Positions 49,992-58,465 of a DNA stretch of 64,000 nucleotides are shown one piece after another. Both the position numbers and the translations under genes were made by a program. Location of the stretch: contig CAKSUM010000005.1 in NCBI GenBank assembly GCA_934501535.1, positions 1-64,000 of the forward strand, given 5' to 3'. The notes under the pieces were generated by a model, which worked only from the letters and a program-made list of their open reading frames with translations, was not told the origin of the DNA and did not search any database. This DNA comes from an uncultured Clostridia bacterium. GTDB taxonomy: Bacteria > Bacillota > Clostridia > UBA1381. Within the stretch, counting starts at the first letter, position 1. The number at the start of each line of letters is the position of its first letter.

Positions 49992-51356
49992 TCATTTTTG
50001 TATTGCCGTGAGCAATTCACTTTGCCGAATTTCCTTGGTTTTCCAGCTTCCCGTAAAATATACCGTCAGCGAGAAGATACATTCCACTGCCCACGATATT
50101 GCCCAGCCGAGATAAACCCCGTTCATGCCCATATGTTTAACCGCTATATAAGTAGCGGCAATTCTCGACACCGCACCGATTACCGTAGCCGTAACCAGCA
50201 AGCCCATAGCCGCTATGCCGCGGTAAAACGAGTGGAAAAGATTTGTGACCATATTAAACAGCACAAACGGCAGATAATACCGTACAAATATCAATGCCAT
50301 TTCAAAGCTTTCGCCGGTGCTGTTTGCCGGAAGAAATACCGAGCAGCACCATTTTGCGCATATGACCGAAACCGCCAGCACGGGCAGGACAAACACGGCT
50401 CCCTGCAAAAATCCCACATAAAGACCGCGTTTTATATTCCCGTACTTTTTTGCGCCCATGCTCTGAGCGGTATAGTTGCTCAAAGTCTTTGAAGAATTTT
50501 GAAACACCGACGCATTAATCTCATACATTTTAAGGCAAATGACATAAGCTGCCGATGCGGCGCCGCCTATACCGTTTACCATCGGCGAAATAACGAATGA
50601 TGCAAAATATGTAACCGACTGCTGAAACATTACCGGCAGCGAATAGACAAAAGAATTTTTCAGCCACATTACGTCAAATTTTATTCTGTAGCTTTTAACT
50701 CCCATTTCCTTAAAGCATTTCTTTATCTTAATAAAATAGCACAAATCCACAATCGCTGCGGAAATTACCGTTGACGAAGCAATTCCGCCCACGCCCAGCT
50801 TTAATACCTTTACGGCAAACAAATTTCCCGCAATGTGCAAAACCGTAGCCGTTATCGACATAAACAGCGGATATGAACTTATTCCGAAAGAATTCATTAT
50901 ATAGACGCCGTTGTATTCCATAAGCAGAAATACCGAGCCCATCATATATATTGAAAAATACACACGGGAGCCTTCCCATATTTCGGGGTCTACTTCAAGC
51001 AGTCTGAAAAGCGGATTTACCGCAAGAACCGAGGCTGTACTTAAAAGCAGTATTACCGCCATCATAACCGTATAATTAACATAGACCGCGGTTTTAAGCT
51101 TTTTAAAATCTCTTGCGCCGAAAAGCCTTGCCGTATATATTGAAAATCCCAGACCGTACCCCCAGAAAACAGACGAAAAAAACTGTACAAATGCCGATGT
51201 CGAACCGATTGCCGCCAATCCTTCATAATCCAGTATCCGTCCGGCAATCATTGTATCGATGATACTGTATGCCTGTGACAAAAATCCCGATATTATAAGC
51301 GGAAACGCAAACAGCAAAAAGGTCTTATAAATATTTCCTTTAGTTAAGTCTTTCAT
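49992..51356 (-). CDS. MATE-family efflux transporter (454 aa)
   Basis: The start at 51356 (MKDLTKGNIYKTFLLFAFPLIISGFLSQAYSIIDTMIAGR) has AGGGAG upstream; the longer extension runs back through the GH78 gene and is rejected. About twelve transmembrane helices in two halves fit the multidrug/toxin extrusion fold (PLIISGFLSQAYSIIDTMIAGRILDYEGLAAIG; second half QQSVTYFASFVISPMVNGIGG). The gene overlaps the rhamnosidase by 17 nt and is the last gene of the locus. It may export a breakdown product or plant phenolic rather than import sugar. Confidence 0.88.
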   Translation of the reverse strand: MKDLTKGNIYKTFLLFAFPLIISGFLSQAYSIIDTMIAGRILDYEGLAAIGSTSAFVQFFSSVFWGYGLGFSIYTARLFGARDFKKLKTAVYVNYTVMMAVILLLSTASVLAVNPLFRLLEVDPEIWEGSRVYFSIYMMGSVFLLMEYNGVYIMNSFGISSYPLFMSITATVLHIAGNLFAVKVLKLGVGGIASSTVISAAIVDLCYFIKIKKCFKEMGVKSYRIKFDVMWLKNSFVYSLPVMFQQSVTYFASFVISPMVNGIGGAASAAYVICLKMYEINASVFQNSSKTLSNYTAQSMGAKKYGNIKRGLYVGFLQGAVFVLPVLAVSVICAKWCCSVFLPANSTGESFEMALIFVRYYLPFVLFNMVTNLFHSFYRGIAAMGLLVTATVIGAVSRIAATYIAVKHMGMNGVYLGWAISWAVECIFSLTVYFTGSWKTKEIRQSELLTAIQK

Positions 51357-53934
51357 GTACAGCACTCCCTGTTTTTTCATCGAATGTAAAAGAATTGGTG
51401 CTGAAACCGTTTTGCAGCTTATATCTTTTTTTGCATATATCCAAATACACATCGGCGGAAAACGGAATATCGGTAAATACCGTGAGTTTTCCGTATTTTT
51501 TTTCGCATTTAAGATAAATATTTCCGCACATTAAGGGTATAAGCATTTCAAAATACGGCAAATCAGCCGGAATATCCGGCGAGAGCACATATTCCCTGTT
51601 CGGCACCGTGACCTTAAACCCGGCAAGATGCCTGTAAAGCCAGCCGGCCGACGCCCCGTACATGGGGTGATTATGCGAATTCATGCCGGCGTCTTCTTTG
51701 AGTTCAAACCGTTCCCAAAGGGTAGTGGCACCGTTTTCAAGCATATATCCGAAAGAGGGATATTCCGTTCGCGTGAGAATTTTCCACGCAATATCCTTGT
51801 ATCCGTATTCGGAGAGCATATCAAGAAGCATGGGTGTGACGATATTTCCCGTTTTTATTCTGCATCCGTCGGTCAGGACCGCTTCTGCCATGACTTTTGC
51901 GGCTTTGCTTCTGTATTTTTCGGGGATAAGTCCGGTATAAAGCGCCAAAGCCTGCTCACCCTGCGAGCCTGTGCCGACAGCCGCAGTTTTTTTATCAAAC
52001 CATTTATTCAAAAATGCCGTTTTTACACGCGTTTTTTCCTCCGCAAAGCTGCCTTTTCCGGTGAGGATTTCGGCAAATTCCGAGGTTAAACAAAGCGTCA
52101 TATAAAAAACGGCGGTCGAAATCATTTTCCCCGGAATATACCTTGAATTTGCCGCTCCCGGCTCATATCCCTCCAGCCGTTCGGACTCGGAATTACCTAT
52201 GGTATCCACGCAAAAGCATGAATCCTCCGGACCTGCCCAGTCTCCGTAGTACGAGTAATCCACGATTCCGTCCGGCGCATGCCGCAGCAAAAAATTGCAC
52301 CATGCCGCAAAATTACCGTAATGTTTTTTTATAACCCGCGTATCCCCCGTCATTTTGTAATGCTCCATCGCCGCCACAAGATATGCGCAGCACACCGGGT
52401 CTGCCGGACGTTCGCCGTATACAAACGGGGCGGTACATGTCAATGCGCCGTCGGGACTTTGTTCGCTGCGGATATCGTCCGCGATTTTTTCAAAAAGCCG
52501 CGCGCAATTGAAATTGTACGGCATCGACATAAATCTCACCGACGCGTCGTTCATCCACGCCATGCGCTCGTCGCGCTGCGGACAGTCGGTTGCCGTCGAA
52601 TGTATATTCGCCCTTTCGGTGCGCACGGCGGCATTGTAGTATTCCGTCACCGTTTGATTGCCGCACTTAAAAAAGCCCTCCGTATCAATATCGGTGTAAA
52701 AATTCAGGGCGCTTACTTCTGTTTCTCCGTCAAACTCCCCCTCCGTTTCGAGCGAGGCAAAACGAAATCCGTGATACGTAAACTGCGGCAAAAATTCCAA
52801 ATCGCGATCTCCGTCACGGACGATTAGGACATCTTCTGCCCTTGCGCCCCTCAGCGTATCGCGAAACAGGTCGCCGTTTTGCATAACCTCCTCTGAATGA
52901 CGCAGAATAAACCGAACATTGCGGCATGTGCCTTTCACATGAATACGCAGCACCCCCGCAAAATTTTCGCCGAAGTCATAGACCGTTCTGCCGTTTACAA
53001 AATAGCTGATTTTAGGATAAATCCGACGTTTTACGCACACCGGTTCAAGATATTGCGGATAAAGCTTTTCCGGCTTAAAATCGGATATGATTGCCGGCTT
53101 TTTCGGCGGTATATCCGCATTTTCGTCATATGTTTCGCCGTCAAAAAGGTGTGATGAAATGATATTCCCGGTTGTGCACTGCCATTCGGAGTTTGTACAA
53201 ATCACATCTTTTCTGCCGTCGCGATAGTACAGAACAAGCATGCCCCAAAGACATTTTTTTTCCATAAACAGTATTTTTCTGTTTTCCGATAAATTGTTAA
53301 GATATTCGCCGTAATTTGTCCGCCAGCCCCCTGCAACCGCGATGCTTATTTCATTTTCACCCACAGTGAAATCGGCGGTATCAAGTACCGACGTCACATA
53401 ATAGCATATCTTTGCATAGTTGCTGTGCAAAGGCTGCAAGCGGTAAGCGTCGGTTTCTTTTCCGTTAATAAACGCTTTCGATAGACCTATTCCGGCGTAA
53501 TAAAGCACTGCGCGGTGCGGCTTTTCGTAAAGCGTGACGCGGCGGCTGAAATACTGTACCTCGCGTTCCTTTTCATACGGAGATTCTATCCAATCGCCGC
53601 AAAGTCCGTCAAAACACGCTGTTTTGAAATATGACTTTACCGCGCGGCTCAAATTCCCCTCCGAGTCCTTCAACTGTAAATTCCATTCCGCCAATGCGCC
53701 GGACGGCAGCGGCTTTCCGGCGTAAACCGAAACGGGGTCGCGGCTTTTTATAAAGCCGCTGTCCCACAACACACCGCCGTCAAAAATTACCGTTATTCTG
53801 TATGCAGCCTGCCGTCTGCCGCCTGCTCCCCAGCTGAATACGGGGTTTGGCGTATCCGCAGCCGCATATTCCGGGCATGTGTAATTAACCCTCAGGTTTA
53901 TCGGTTCAAAGGCGTTTAATCCGTAATTATTCAT
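51340..53934 (-). CDS. Alpha-L-rhamnosidase, GH78 (864 aa)
   Basis: Releases terminal alpha-L-rhamnose, for example from rhamnogalacturonan or plant glycosides. N-terminal beta domains (residues about 1-350: LRVNYTCPEYAAADTPNPVFSW) precede the (alpha/alpha)6 catalytic barrel with DCPQRDERMAWMNDAS and YSYYGDWAGPEDSC. The C-terminal catalytic Glu lies in GATTLWERFELKEDAG, followed by SHNHPMYGASAGWLYRHLAG. There is no signal peptide, so it acts inside the cell on small oligosaccharides. The start overlaps the isomerase stop by 4 nt, with GGAGTCGG upstream. Confidence 0.92.
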   Translation of the reverse strand: MNNYGLNAFEPINLRVNYTCPEYAAADTPNPVFSWGAGGRRQAAYRITVIFDGGVLWDSGFIKSRDPVSVYAGKPLPSGALAEWNLQLKDSEGNLSRAVKSYFKTACFDGLCGDWIESPYEKEREVQYFSRRVTLYEKPHRAVLYYAGIGLSKAFINGKETDAYRLQPLHSNYAKICYYVTSVLDTADFTVGENEISIAVAGGWRTNYGEYLNNLSENRKILFMEKKCLWGMLVLYYRDGRKDVICTNSEWQCTTGNIISSHLFDGETYDENADIPPKKPAIISDFKPEKLYPQYLEPVCVKRRIYPKISYFVNGRTVYDFGENFAGVLRIHVKGTCRNVRFILRHSEEVMQNGDLFRDTLRGARAEDVLIVRDGDRDLEFLPQFTYHGFRFASLETEGEFDGETEVSALNFYTDIDTEGFFKCGNQTVTEYYNAAVRTERANIHSTATDCPQRDERMAWMNDASVRFMSMPYNFNCARLFEKIADDIRSEQSPDGALTCTAPFVYGERPADPVCCAYLVAAMEHYKMTGDTRVIKKHYGNFAAWCNFLLRHAPDGIVDYSYYGDWAGPEDSCFCVDTIGNSESERLEGYEPGAANSRYIPGKMISTAVFYMTLCLTSEFAEILTGKGSFAEEKTRVKTAFLNKWFDKKTAAVGTGSQGEQALALYTGLIPEKYRSKAAKVMAEAVLTDGCRIKTGNIVTPMLLDMLSEYGYKDIAWKILTRTEYPSFGYMLENGATTLWERFELKEDAGMNSHNHPMYGASAGWLYRHLAGFKVTVPNREYVLSPDIPADLPYFEMLIPLMCGNIYLKCEKKYGKLTVFTDIPFSADVYLDICKKRYKLQNGFSTNSFTFDEKTGSAVHERLN

Positions 53935-54512
53935 TTTACCGACTCCGGCTTGGTTTCAAGCTTCAGCGGAAAATCGCCCAATTTGTTTACCTTAAAGTTA
54001 TTCTTTTTATATTCCTCATAATCAAACGCCTCAAGTTCATCTATGGCGAGCTTATGAAATTCATAAAAATTCTTCCACCATTCATACCCCGTGCCGAGAT
54101 TTGCATTAAGGTATGCGTCGGCGATGTCACACCCCATTTGCGGCGCAACATAAAAGGCGCCCATTGCCAGAACATTTACGCCGTTTCCCGTAATCGCTCT
54201 CAAAGCGGCGGGAACGCTTTCCACTACGCCGGCATGAACATGCGGACATTTGCTTGCCGCGATATGTATTCCCATGCCCGTTCCGCAGAAAAGCAGCGCT
54301 CTTTCAAATTCGCCCTCGGAAATCATCGCCCCGGCTCTCAAGCCCACTCTGTGAAACATCAGGTCTGTATCCTCCGGGTCGGAATCGGCTTTAACGCCTA
54401 TATCGGTGATCGTCCAGCCCTTTTTTCTCAAATGCTCGCAAACCGCCTCCTTAAGCGGATAGCCTGCAAAATCCGCACCTACCAGAATTTGTTTTTCACT
54501 TATTTTTTTCAT
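53931..54512 (-). CDS. RpiB/LacA/LacB-family sugar-phosphate isomerase (193 aa)
   Basis: N-terminus QILVGADFAGYPLKEAVCEHLRKKGW and the active-site Cys in LLFCGTGMGIHIAASKCPHVHAGVV fit the family. It is longer than RpiB (about 150 aa) because of a C-terminal extension of about 45 residues. In a rhamnosidase/galactosidase locus it may isomerise a deoxyhexose or pentose phosphate, but the substrate is unknown. It overlaps GH36 by 17 nt and GH78 by 4 nt. Confidence 0.85.
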   Translation of the reverse strand: MKKISEKQILVGADFAGYPLKEAVCEHLRKKGWTITDIGVKADSDPEDTDLMFHRVGLRAGAMISEGEFERALLFCGTGMGIHIAASKCPHVHAGVVESVPAALRAITGNGVNVLAMGAFYVAPQMGCDIADAYLNANLGTGYEWWKNFYEFHKLAIDELEAFDYEEYKKNNFKVNKLGDFPLKLETKPESVK

Positions 54513-56628
54513 TGTTATATCCTCCTTTAAAATTTTTTCTCAGCAGCACCGCCGCCGCTGTAAACCGATTCATTTTGTTTATAATCAGCTTTTCACCCGA
54601 AACGCTGATATTTTCGGCATAAAACTCATCGCAAATCTCAAATCCGGACGGAATATCTATCTCTATCTTTCCGCACGGATTATCAAAGGCATGGCATACC
54701 GCCAGAATTTCGTTTTCCGCGCTGCGCACCACCGCCTGTGTTCCCGAGGGATACCTTGTATTGCGTCCGCGGTTGCCGAATATATGAGTTGTACCGTTGA
54801 TTATCACGTCATTCAGCTTAGCGTAAAATTCAATTGCATTATGCAGAATTTCCCTCTGCCGCGGCGTGAGCATATCCACATCGCCCGATAAGCAAATTCT
54901 GCCCAAAAAGGTTGCCGCCAGCGAATACACTGTTCTGTCCTCGCAGTCCTCCTTATGCAGCGTGCTCCAAATAAGGCTCTGTGCCGGCAGCATAAGCCGA
55001 TGCAGGTTTGCCGCAATATACGGAATTTCCACAGCCTCATGCGCGTCGGAAAATGACGAAACAGCGCTCACGCCTATCATGGACGGTTCAAGCCGATGTC
55101 CGCCGGACGCACAGTTTTCAATGATAATATCGGGAATTTCGCGTTTGATTTCCTCAAAAAAGCTGCGCACCTCGTTCATGTGCAGCCGCAGCGCCTCCGC
55201 ACCGCAGTCCGCGTCATCGATATACCTGCCTATATTTCTGTTATAATCAATCTTGATATATCCGAACCCGTTGGACTTCAAAAAATCAATCACCTTTTCA
55301 TGCAGGTATTCCCTGACGTCGCTCCGGCGAAAATCCCAATATGACCTTACATCATTGCTTTTTATCACGCGGCCGTCCCGTTTGAGATGCATATAATCAT
55401 ACTCCGGCGCAAACATTTTTGAGCCTTCGGTGGTAACTTCAAATTCAAACCAAATTCCCGGAATCATTCCCATGTCACGGATTTGCCGGTTCATTTCACG
55501 CATATCCGGGAATATATTTCTGTCCGCGTTCCATTCGCCGTTAGCCTCCTGCTCGCAGCCCTCGCGGCACCACCCGGCGTCGATTACGGCATATTTAACG
55601 CCGTATTCTTTTAAGGCATTGCAGTACGCAAGCATCTTTTTCTGCGTAGGGCGTCCCCAGGTCGAGCAGTATTCGTTGAACGTAACGGGCAGGCCCTTTT
55701 CGCCGTAGTTAAAATATGCCGTTTTCTGCATATCGGTCACGCCGGCGCACGCCGTTTCAAAATCGCCGATGGCTGTGCTTACAAAGGCTTTCGGTGCACA
55801 AAAGCTCTCGCCGGGCTTTATTTTTTTCCGCCAGCCGCAAAAATCATTATCGCCGATGCCGCCGCAAAGCGACAGAGTATCCCCGGTGCGCGTCAGCTCC
55901 ATCTGCCAGGTAGAATTATTTGCAAGCTGCACCGCCCAAAATGCGCCGATTTCCCTGTCCTCAAAAACAGCCGCCGGGAAATATCGCTCTACCGGATAAC
56001 TGCCGATGTTGCCGAATTTTTCACTTGTTCCCAAAAATCCCGCCCATGACTTTTCCAGCGCCAAATCCTCAATCGACGTGCAGACGTGCTTGCCCTCCAG
56101 GCTCCAGCCACCGTAAAATCTGTGCAGAAAATATTTATTCGGCGCATCGTCACACTGAAACGGGCTTAAATTATCCAGTGAAAAGCTTGTCAGCATCTGA
56201 AGCTCACAGGCGGCGTCACCGTTATTTTTAAACTCCGTTTCAATCTCAAATCCGCGCCGTCCCTCGTAATAGGTCAGGTTGTGAATGATTTGATAACCCC
56301 TCGCGGTCTTAAGATATGTTCTTATTACAACCGCACCGTTTTGCGCGATTTTTTCCTGCTTTTCAAAGCTGACATCATTATCCGCCGCATCGCATTTCAT
56401 CGTTATTCCTGGGCAGGATAAATTGTACTCCGACGCGTAAAAGTGCACCAATGAGCCAATTCTCCAGTCATGTACGTACTCTGCCCGCGGATTGATTTTT
56501 CCGTTGGGCTGCTCCCACGGTTTCTTCACCTTATCGCGCAGCTTTTTCGGAACGAGTATCAGGCTGACTTTTTTATCTATCAGATATTGAACGGCAGTGT
56601 CGCCGAAAATATATTCTTTTATTTCCAT
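54496..56628 (-). CDS. Alpha-galactosidase, GH36-type (710 aa)
   Basis: An N-terminal beta-sandwich (residues about 1-300) precedes a TIM barrel with the nucleophile Asp in GYIKIDYNRNIG and the acid/base Asp in SSFSDAHEAVEIPY; EYCSTWGRPTQKKMLAYCNALKEYGVKYAVIDAGW and IENCASGGHRLEP are family segments. No signal peptide, so intracellular. ACGGAGGAA precedes the start. GH36 also includes other alpha-galactoside-active enzymes; the exact linkage is not determinable. Confidence 0.9.
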   Translation of the reverse strand: MEIKEYIFGDTAVQYLIDKKVSLILVPKKLRDKVKKPWEQPNGKINPRAEYVHDWRIGSLVHFYASEYNLSCPGITMKCDAADNDVSFEKQEKIAQNGAVVIRTYLKTARGYQIIHNLTYYEGRRGFEIETEFKNNGDAACELQMLTSFSLDNLSPFQCDDAPNKYFLHRFYGGWSLEGKHVCTSIEDLALEKSWAGFLGTSEKFGNIGSYPVERYFPAAVFEDREIGAFWAVQLANNSTWQMELTRTGDTLSLCGGIGDNDFCGWRKKIKPGESFCAPKAFVSTAIGDFETACAGVTDMQKTAYFNYGEKGLPVTFNEYCSTWGRPTQKKMLAYCNALKEYGVKYAVIDAGWCREGCEQEANGEWNADRNIFPDMREMNRQIRDMGMIPGIWFEFEVTTEGSKMFAPEYDYMHLKRDGRVIKSNDVRSYWDFRRSDVREYLHEKVIDFLKSNGFGYIKIDYNRNIGRYIDDADCGAEALRLHMNEVRSFFEEIKREIPDIIIENCASGGHRLEPSMIGVSAVSSFSDAHEAVEIPYIAANLHRLMLPAQSLIWSTLHKEDCEDRTVYSLAATFLGRICLSGDVDMLTPRQREILHNAIEFYAKLNDVIINGTTHIFGNRGRNTRYPSGTQAVVRSAENEILAVCHAFDNPCGKIEIDIPSGFEICDEFYAENISVSGEKLIINKMNRFTAAAVLLRKNFKGGYNNEKNK

Positions 56629-56642
56629 GTAAATTTCCTCCG

Positions 56643-57683
56643 TCAGGCATTGAACAGGTCATTTATAAAATCGCGGACAGGCGCGTCATCTTTGATAAAT
56701 TCATGCTTTCCGCTGAATTTGATAAAATGCACGTTGTTTTCATTCCCGAGATTTTTCTCCAGCTCCTCCCACGTTTTAACGCCGGAATCAAAGTCAAAAA
56801 CCTCGTCCTCATCGCCGATACATATGTACAGCGGTCTTGAACCCAGCAAAAGCGCCGCCTCGGTGTCGGTGAATGTGTTGCCGGAATTAAACCACACAAA
56901 ATCCGTCCAGTTATACTTTATGCGGTCGTTAAAAAACGAGCAGCACAGACAGCATTTTATCCTTTTTTCTGCCGCCGCCGTGTACAGCGTGTAAAATCCG
57001 CCGTATGACATACCCATCATTCCGATTTTTTGAAAATCCACATAGGGCTGATTTTCAAAATAGTCAATGCTTTTTTTGATGCAGAATATCTCCAAAGCGG
57101 CAACAGAGCTTCCGAACTGTTTCAATTCGTTGTCAATTCCGCGGCGCATGACGTCGGTGTAGCTGACACCGGTATCGCTGTATTCATCGTCCGACAGCTC
57201 CCGGCTCCACAGCAAAAGCTGCGGCGCAAATACATTTACGTCATACTTCAGAACTCTTGCTATTATATCGTTATAGTTTTCGGTTCCGCCCTCAAAGAAA
57301 TCCGCGCACAGCTCGGGCGCGCCCAGTCCGCCGTGCTGCACGATTACCAGCGGTCTTTTTTTACCGTCCTCCCTGACAAACAAAATTCCGTAAAACGGTA
57401 TGTCAAGCACATTTATCTGCAATCGGTACACCGAAACGCCGTCGGTTTCGGTCACAAAAATTTTGTTTGCCTCCGGGATTTTTTTGTCATCTTCGGCATT
57501 GAGCGGCCACCCCAGCATGGATTTGAATTTTTTTCGGCAAATCTCCGGGTCTTTTTTTATCTGCTCAATCATTTTTCGGCGACTGCTTTGCGAGTCTTTT
57601 GCCATTTTGTGTATAAGTTCTTCAATCGCCGTACGGTATGCCTGTCTGTACCCGTTTGCAAAGTTAATACTTTCCTTGTACAT
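56643..57683 (-). CDS. Alpha/beta-hydrolase, acetyl-esterase-like (346 aa)
   Basis: The start is the ATG at 57683, overlapping the previous stop (TGATG). An N-terminal helical cap (residues about 1-85) precedes an alpha/beta core with nucleophile elbow GMMGMSYGGFYT (Ser), Asp in CIGDEDEVFDF and His in FSGKHEFIKDD. VIVQHGGLGAPELC gives the oxyanion region. The setting suggests removal of acetyl or other ester groups from plant oligosaccharides, but a cytoplasmic esterase with other substrates is possible. Confidence 0.82.
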   Translation of the reverse strand: MYKESINFANGYRQAYRTAIEELIHKMAKDSQSSRRKMIEQIKKDPEICRKKFKSMLGWPLNAEDDKKIPEANKIFVTETDGVSVYRLQINVLDIPFYGILFVREDGKKRPLVIVQHGGLGAPELCADFFEGGTENYNDIIARVLKYDVNVFAPQLLLWSRELSDDEYSDTGVSYTDVMRRGIDNELKQFGSSVAALEIFCIKKSIDYFENQPYVDFQKIGMMGMSYGGFYTLYTAAAEKRIKCCLCCSFFNDRIKYNWTDFVWFNSGNTFTDTEAALLLGSRPLYICIGDEDEVFDFDSGVKTWEELEKNLGNENNVHFIKFSGKHEFIKDDAPVRDFINDLFNA

Positions 57684-58444
57684 CAAATTTCCATCTCCAA
57701 TTCATCGTAAGCAGCCAAAATACCGTCTTTATCAAGCTGTTTCTGAAGCTTGTCATGTTCCTCGTGCGAATACCGCGACATATGCGAAATCATTATTTTT
57801 CCGCCGTCCTTGAGCAGCTGTGAACTTCTTATCACCCCGGCGATTTCATGAACCATGGCAAGATTGTTGTGCTCAAAAATCCGATAATCGCCGTAGGCGT
57901 TTCCCAAGGTTCCGTCAAGAACGAACAGATCATATTTGTGCTTTTTTATTTCGTGCCAGCTGCGATTCGGCAGCCATGCGCCGTCACACCCCCAAAAAAT
58001 CTTTTTATCCCGATATGAAATAATAAAGTTTACGGGCGTTTGCTCCGCATCTGCGACGGAATGACCCGACGGAACGGGTATTACCCCATACTCTCCGACG
58101 CGGTTTTCGGCAAACATCTCAAGAGTGCTTTCGGGAAGCTCCGGCAAATCATGCATTATCATTTTTTCGGCGGCTTTTTCCGCCCACACGCGTACTTTAT
58201 TCCCGAACAGAGCGCGGATGGTGTCCGGCGAATAATGGTCGGAATGTGTATGAGTGATAATTATATTTTTTACACCCTCTAAATCTTTCGCGCGGCTTTC
58301 GGCAAAATCAGCGGTGTCCGGCGAGCAGTCTATCATTAAATCGTCATTGATTTTCACGGCGGTAAGTCTGCGAAAAAACTCACCCTCTTTTCTTTCTTTT
58401 AAAACCCAGTCTGCCGCTCCCGTTCCGATAAATAAAAGTTTCAT
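57683..58444 (-). CDS. Metallo-beta-lactamase-fold hydrolase (253 aa)
   Basis: N-terminus LLFIGTGAADWVL, metal site THTHSDHYSPD (HxHxDH), then PSGHSV, FWGCDGAW (Asp) and ISHMSRYSH (His) form the complete dinuclear site. It resembles PhnP-like or lactonase-like members; in a sugar locus a lactonase or phosphodiesterase is plausible. The gene starts 21 nt after the SLH-like protein gene and overlaps the esterase by 3 nt. Confidence 0.85.
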   Translation of the reverse strand: MKLLFIGTGAADWVLKERKEGEFFRRLTAVKINDDLMIDCSPDTADFAESRAKDLEGVKNIIITHTHSDHYSPDTIRALFGNKVRVWAEKAAEKMIMHDLPELPESTLEMFAENRVGEYGVIPVPSGHSVADAEQTPVNFIISYRDKKIFWGCDGAWLPNRSWHEIKKHKYDLFVLDGTLGNAYGDYRIFEHNNLAMVHEIAGVIRSSQLLKDGGKIMISHMSRYSHEEHDKLQKQLDKDGILAAYDELEMEI

Positions 58445-58465
58445 AAAATTCCACCCTTTTCTCTT

